Source: Ruminococcus sp. (GTDB lineage: Bacteria; Bacillota; Clostridia; Oscillospirales; Ruminococcaceae). Taken from it: a stretch of 6,047 bases of DNA. Where the stretch lies: positions 1 to 6,047 of the forward strand of contig JAILFF010000336.1 in the NCBI GenBank assembly GCA_024697705.1, in the 5' to 3' direction. How positions within the stretch are numbered: the first letter of the stretch is position 1; every line of letters starts with the position of its first letter. Positions 5,986 to 6,047 of the stretch are shown here, in pieces. Made by a program: the position numbers and the translations under genes. Below the pieces are notes generated by a model. The model saw nothing but the letters and a program-made list of their open reading frames with translations, ran no database searches and was not told where the DNA came from.

Positions 5986-6020
5986 TAAGATAAAAGATTA
6001 AAGATAATAGATAAAAGATA
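5986..6020 (-). repeat. Heptanucleotide tandem repeat, five AAAGATA-like units, upstream of pulA
   Basis: Read on the - strand the units are TATCTTT, TATCTAT, TATCTTT, AATCTTT, TATCTTA. The 35-bp array is the inverted counterpart of that at 3913-3947, so the pullulanase gene sits between inverted arrays. It lies where the promoter is expected. Confidence 0.85.
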
Positions 6021-6030
6021 TAATACGCAA
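6004..6030 (-). promoter_or_regulatory. Weak candidate promoter for pulA
   Basis: On the - strand TTGCGT (6030-6025) is followed after 15 bp by TATTAT (6009-6004), five of six matches to the -10 consensus but with short spacing. The -10 falls in the heptamer array. No better pair was found in the remaining upstream sequence, which ends at the window edge. Confidence 0.2.
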
Positions 6031-6047
6031 CAGTGAAATATTAGTTT

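Noticed and set aside
5368..5988. + strand open frame of 206 codons over the 5' part of the pullulanase gene
   Set aside because: It is antisense to the conserved N-terminal part of pulA and runs into its upstream palindrome; no supporting features.

Overview
The window looks like chromosomal DNA of a Gram-positive clostridium, most likely an Oscillospiraceae/Ruminococcus-like gut organism. The reasons are a LexA of the Bacillus/Clostridium type, a three-helix Firmicutes-type cardiolipin synthase, a cytoplasmic type I pullulanase, strong AGGAG-like ribosome binding sites, genes of moderate GC, and AT-rich intergenic regions full of small structured repeats. The genus is an inference and no rRNA is present to test it.

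Layout. Positions 1-333 hold no gene. About 1-242 is one copy of a dispersed structured repeat, followed by the short leader of lexA. Three genes then run on the + strand: lexA (334-927), an uncharacterised zinc-ribbon single-pass membrane protein (1011-1880) and a cardiolipin synthase (1917-3506). Gaps are 83 and 36 bp with no clear terminator between them, so they may be one transcription unit. It ends at a strong, apparently bidirectional, intrinsic terminator at 3505-3541. Positions 3542-3948 hold no gene but a dense set of hairpins and repeats, including a second, inverted copy of the element seen at 1-242. On the - strand, 3949-5928 encodes a type I pullulanase (alpha-1,6 debranching enzyme). 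It is flanked on both sides by oppositely oriented arrays of five 7-bp units. The last 119 bp are its upstream region, with a perfect 16-bp palindrome.

How the genes relate. LexA is the SOS repressor. Cardiolipin synthase makes a membrane phospholipid, and the zinc-ribbon protein beside it is probably also at the membrane. Pullulanase serves glycogen or starch breakdown and is convergent with the first three genes, so it is probably unrelated to them.

The most notable observation is in LexA. It aligns well with the family and keeps the catalytic serine. However, the catalytic lysine position reads arginine (Arg158) and the usual Ala-Gly cleavage site reads Pro-Gly (85-86). Together with the lack of a standard Firmicutes SOS box upstream, this suggests a LexA that self-cleaves poorly or differently. 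The second notable feature is the pair of about 240-250 bp structured intergenic repeats, which recur in inverted orientation on either side of the lexA-to-cls block.
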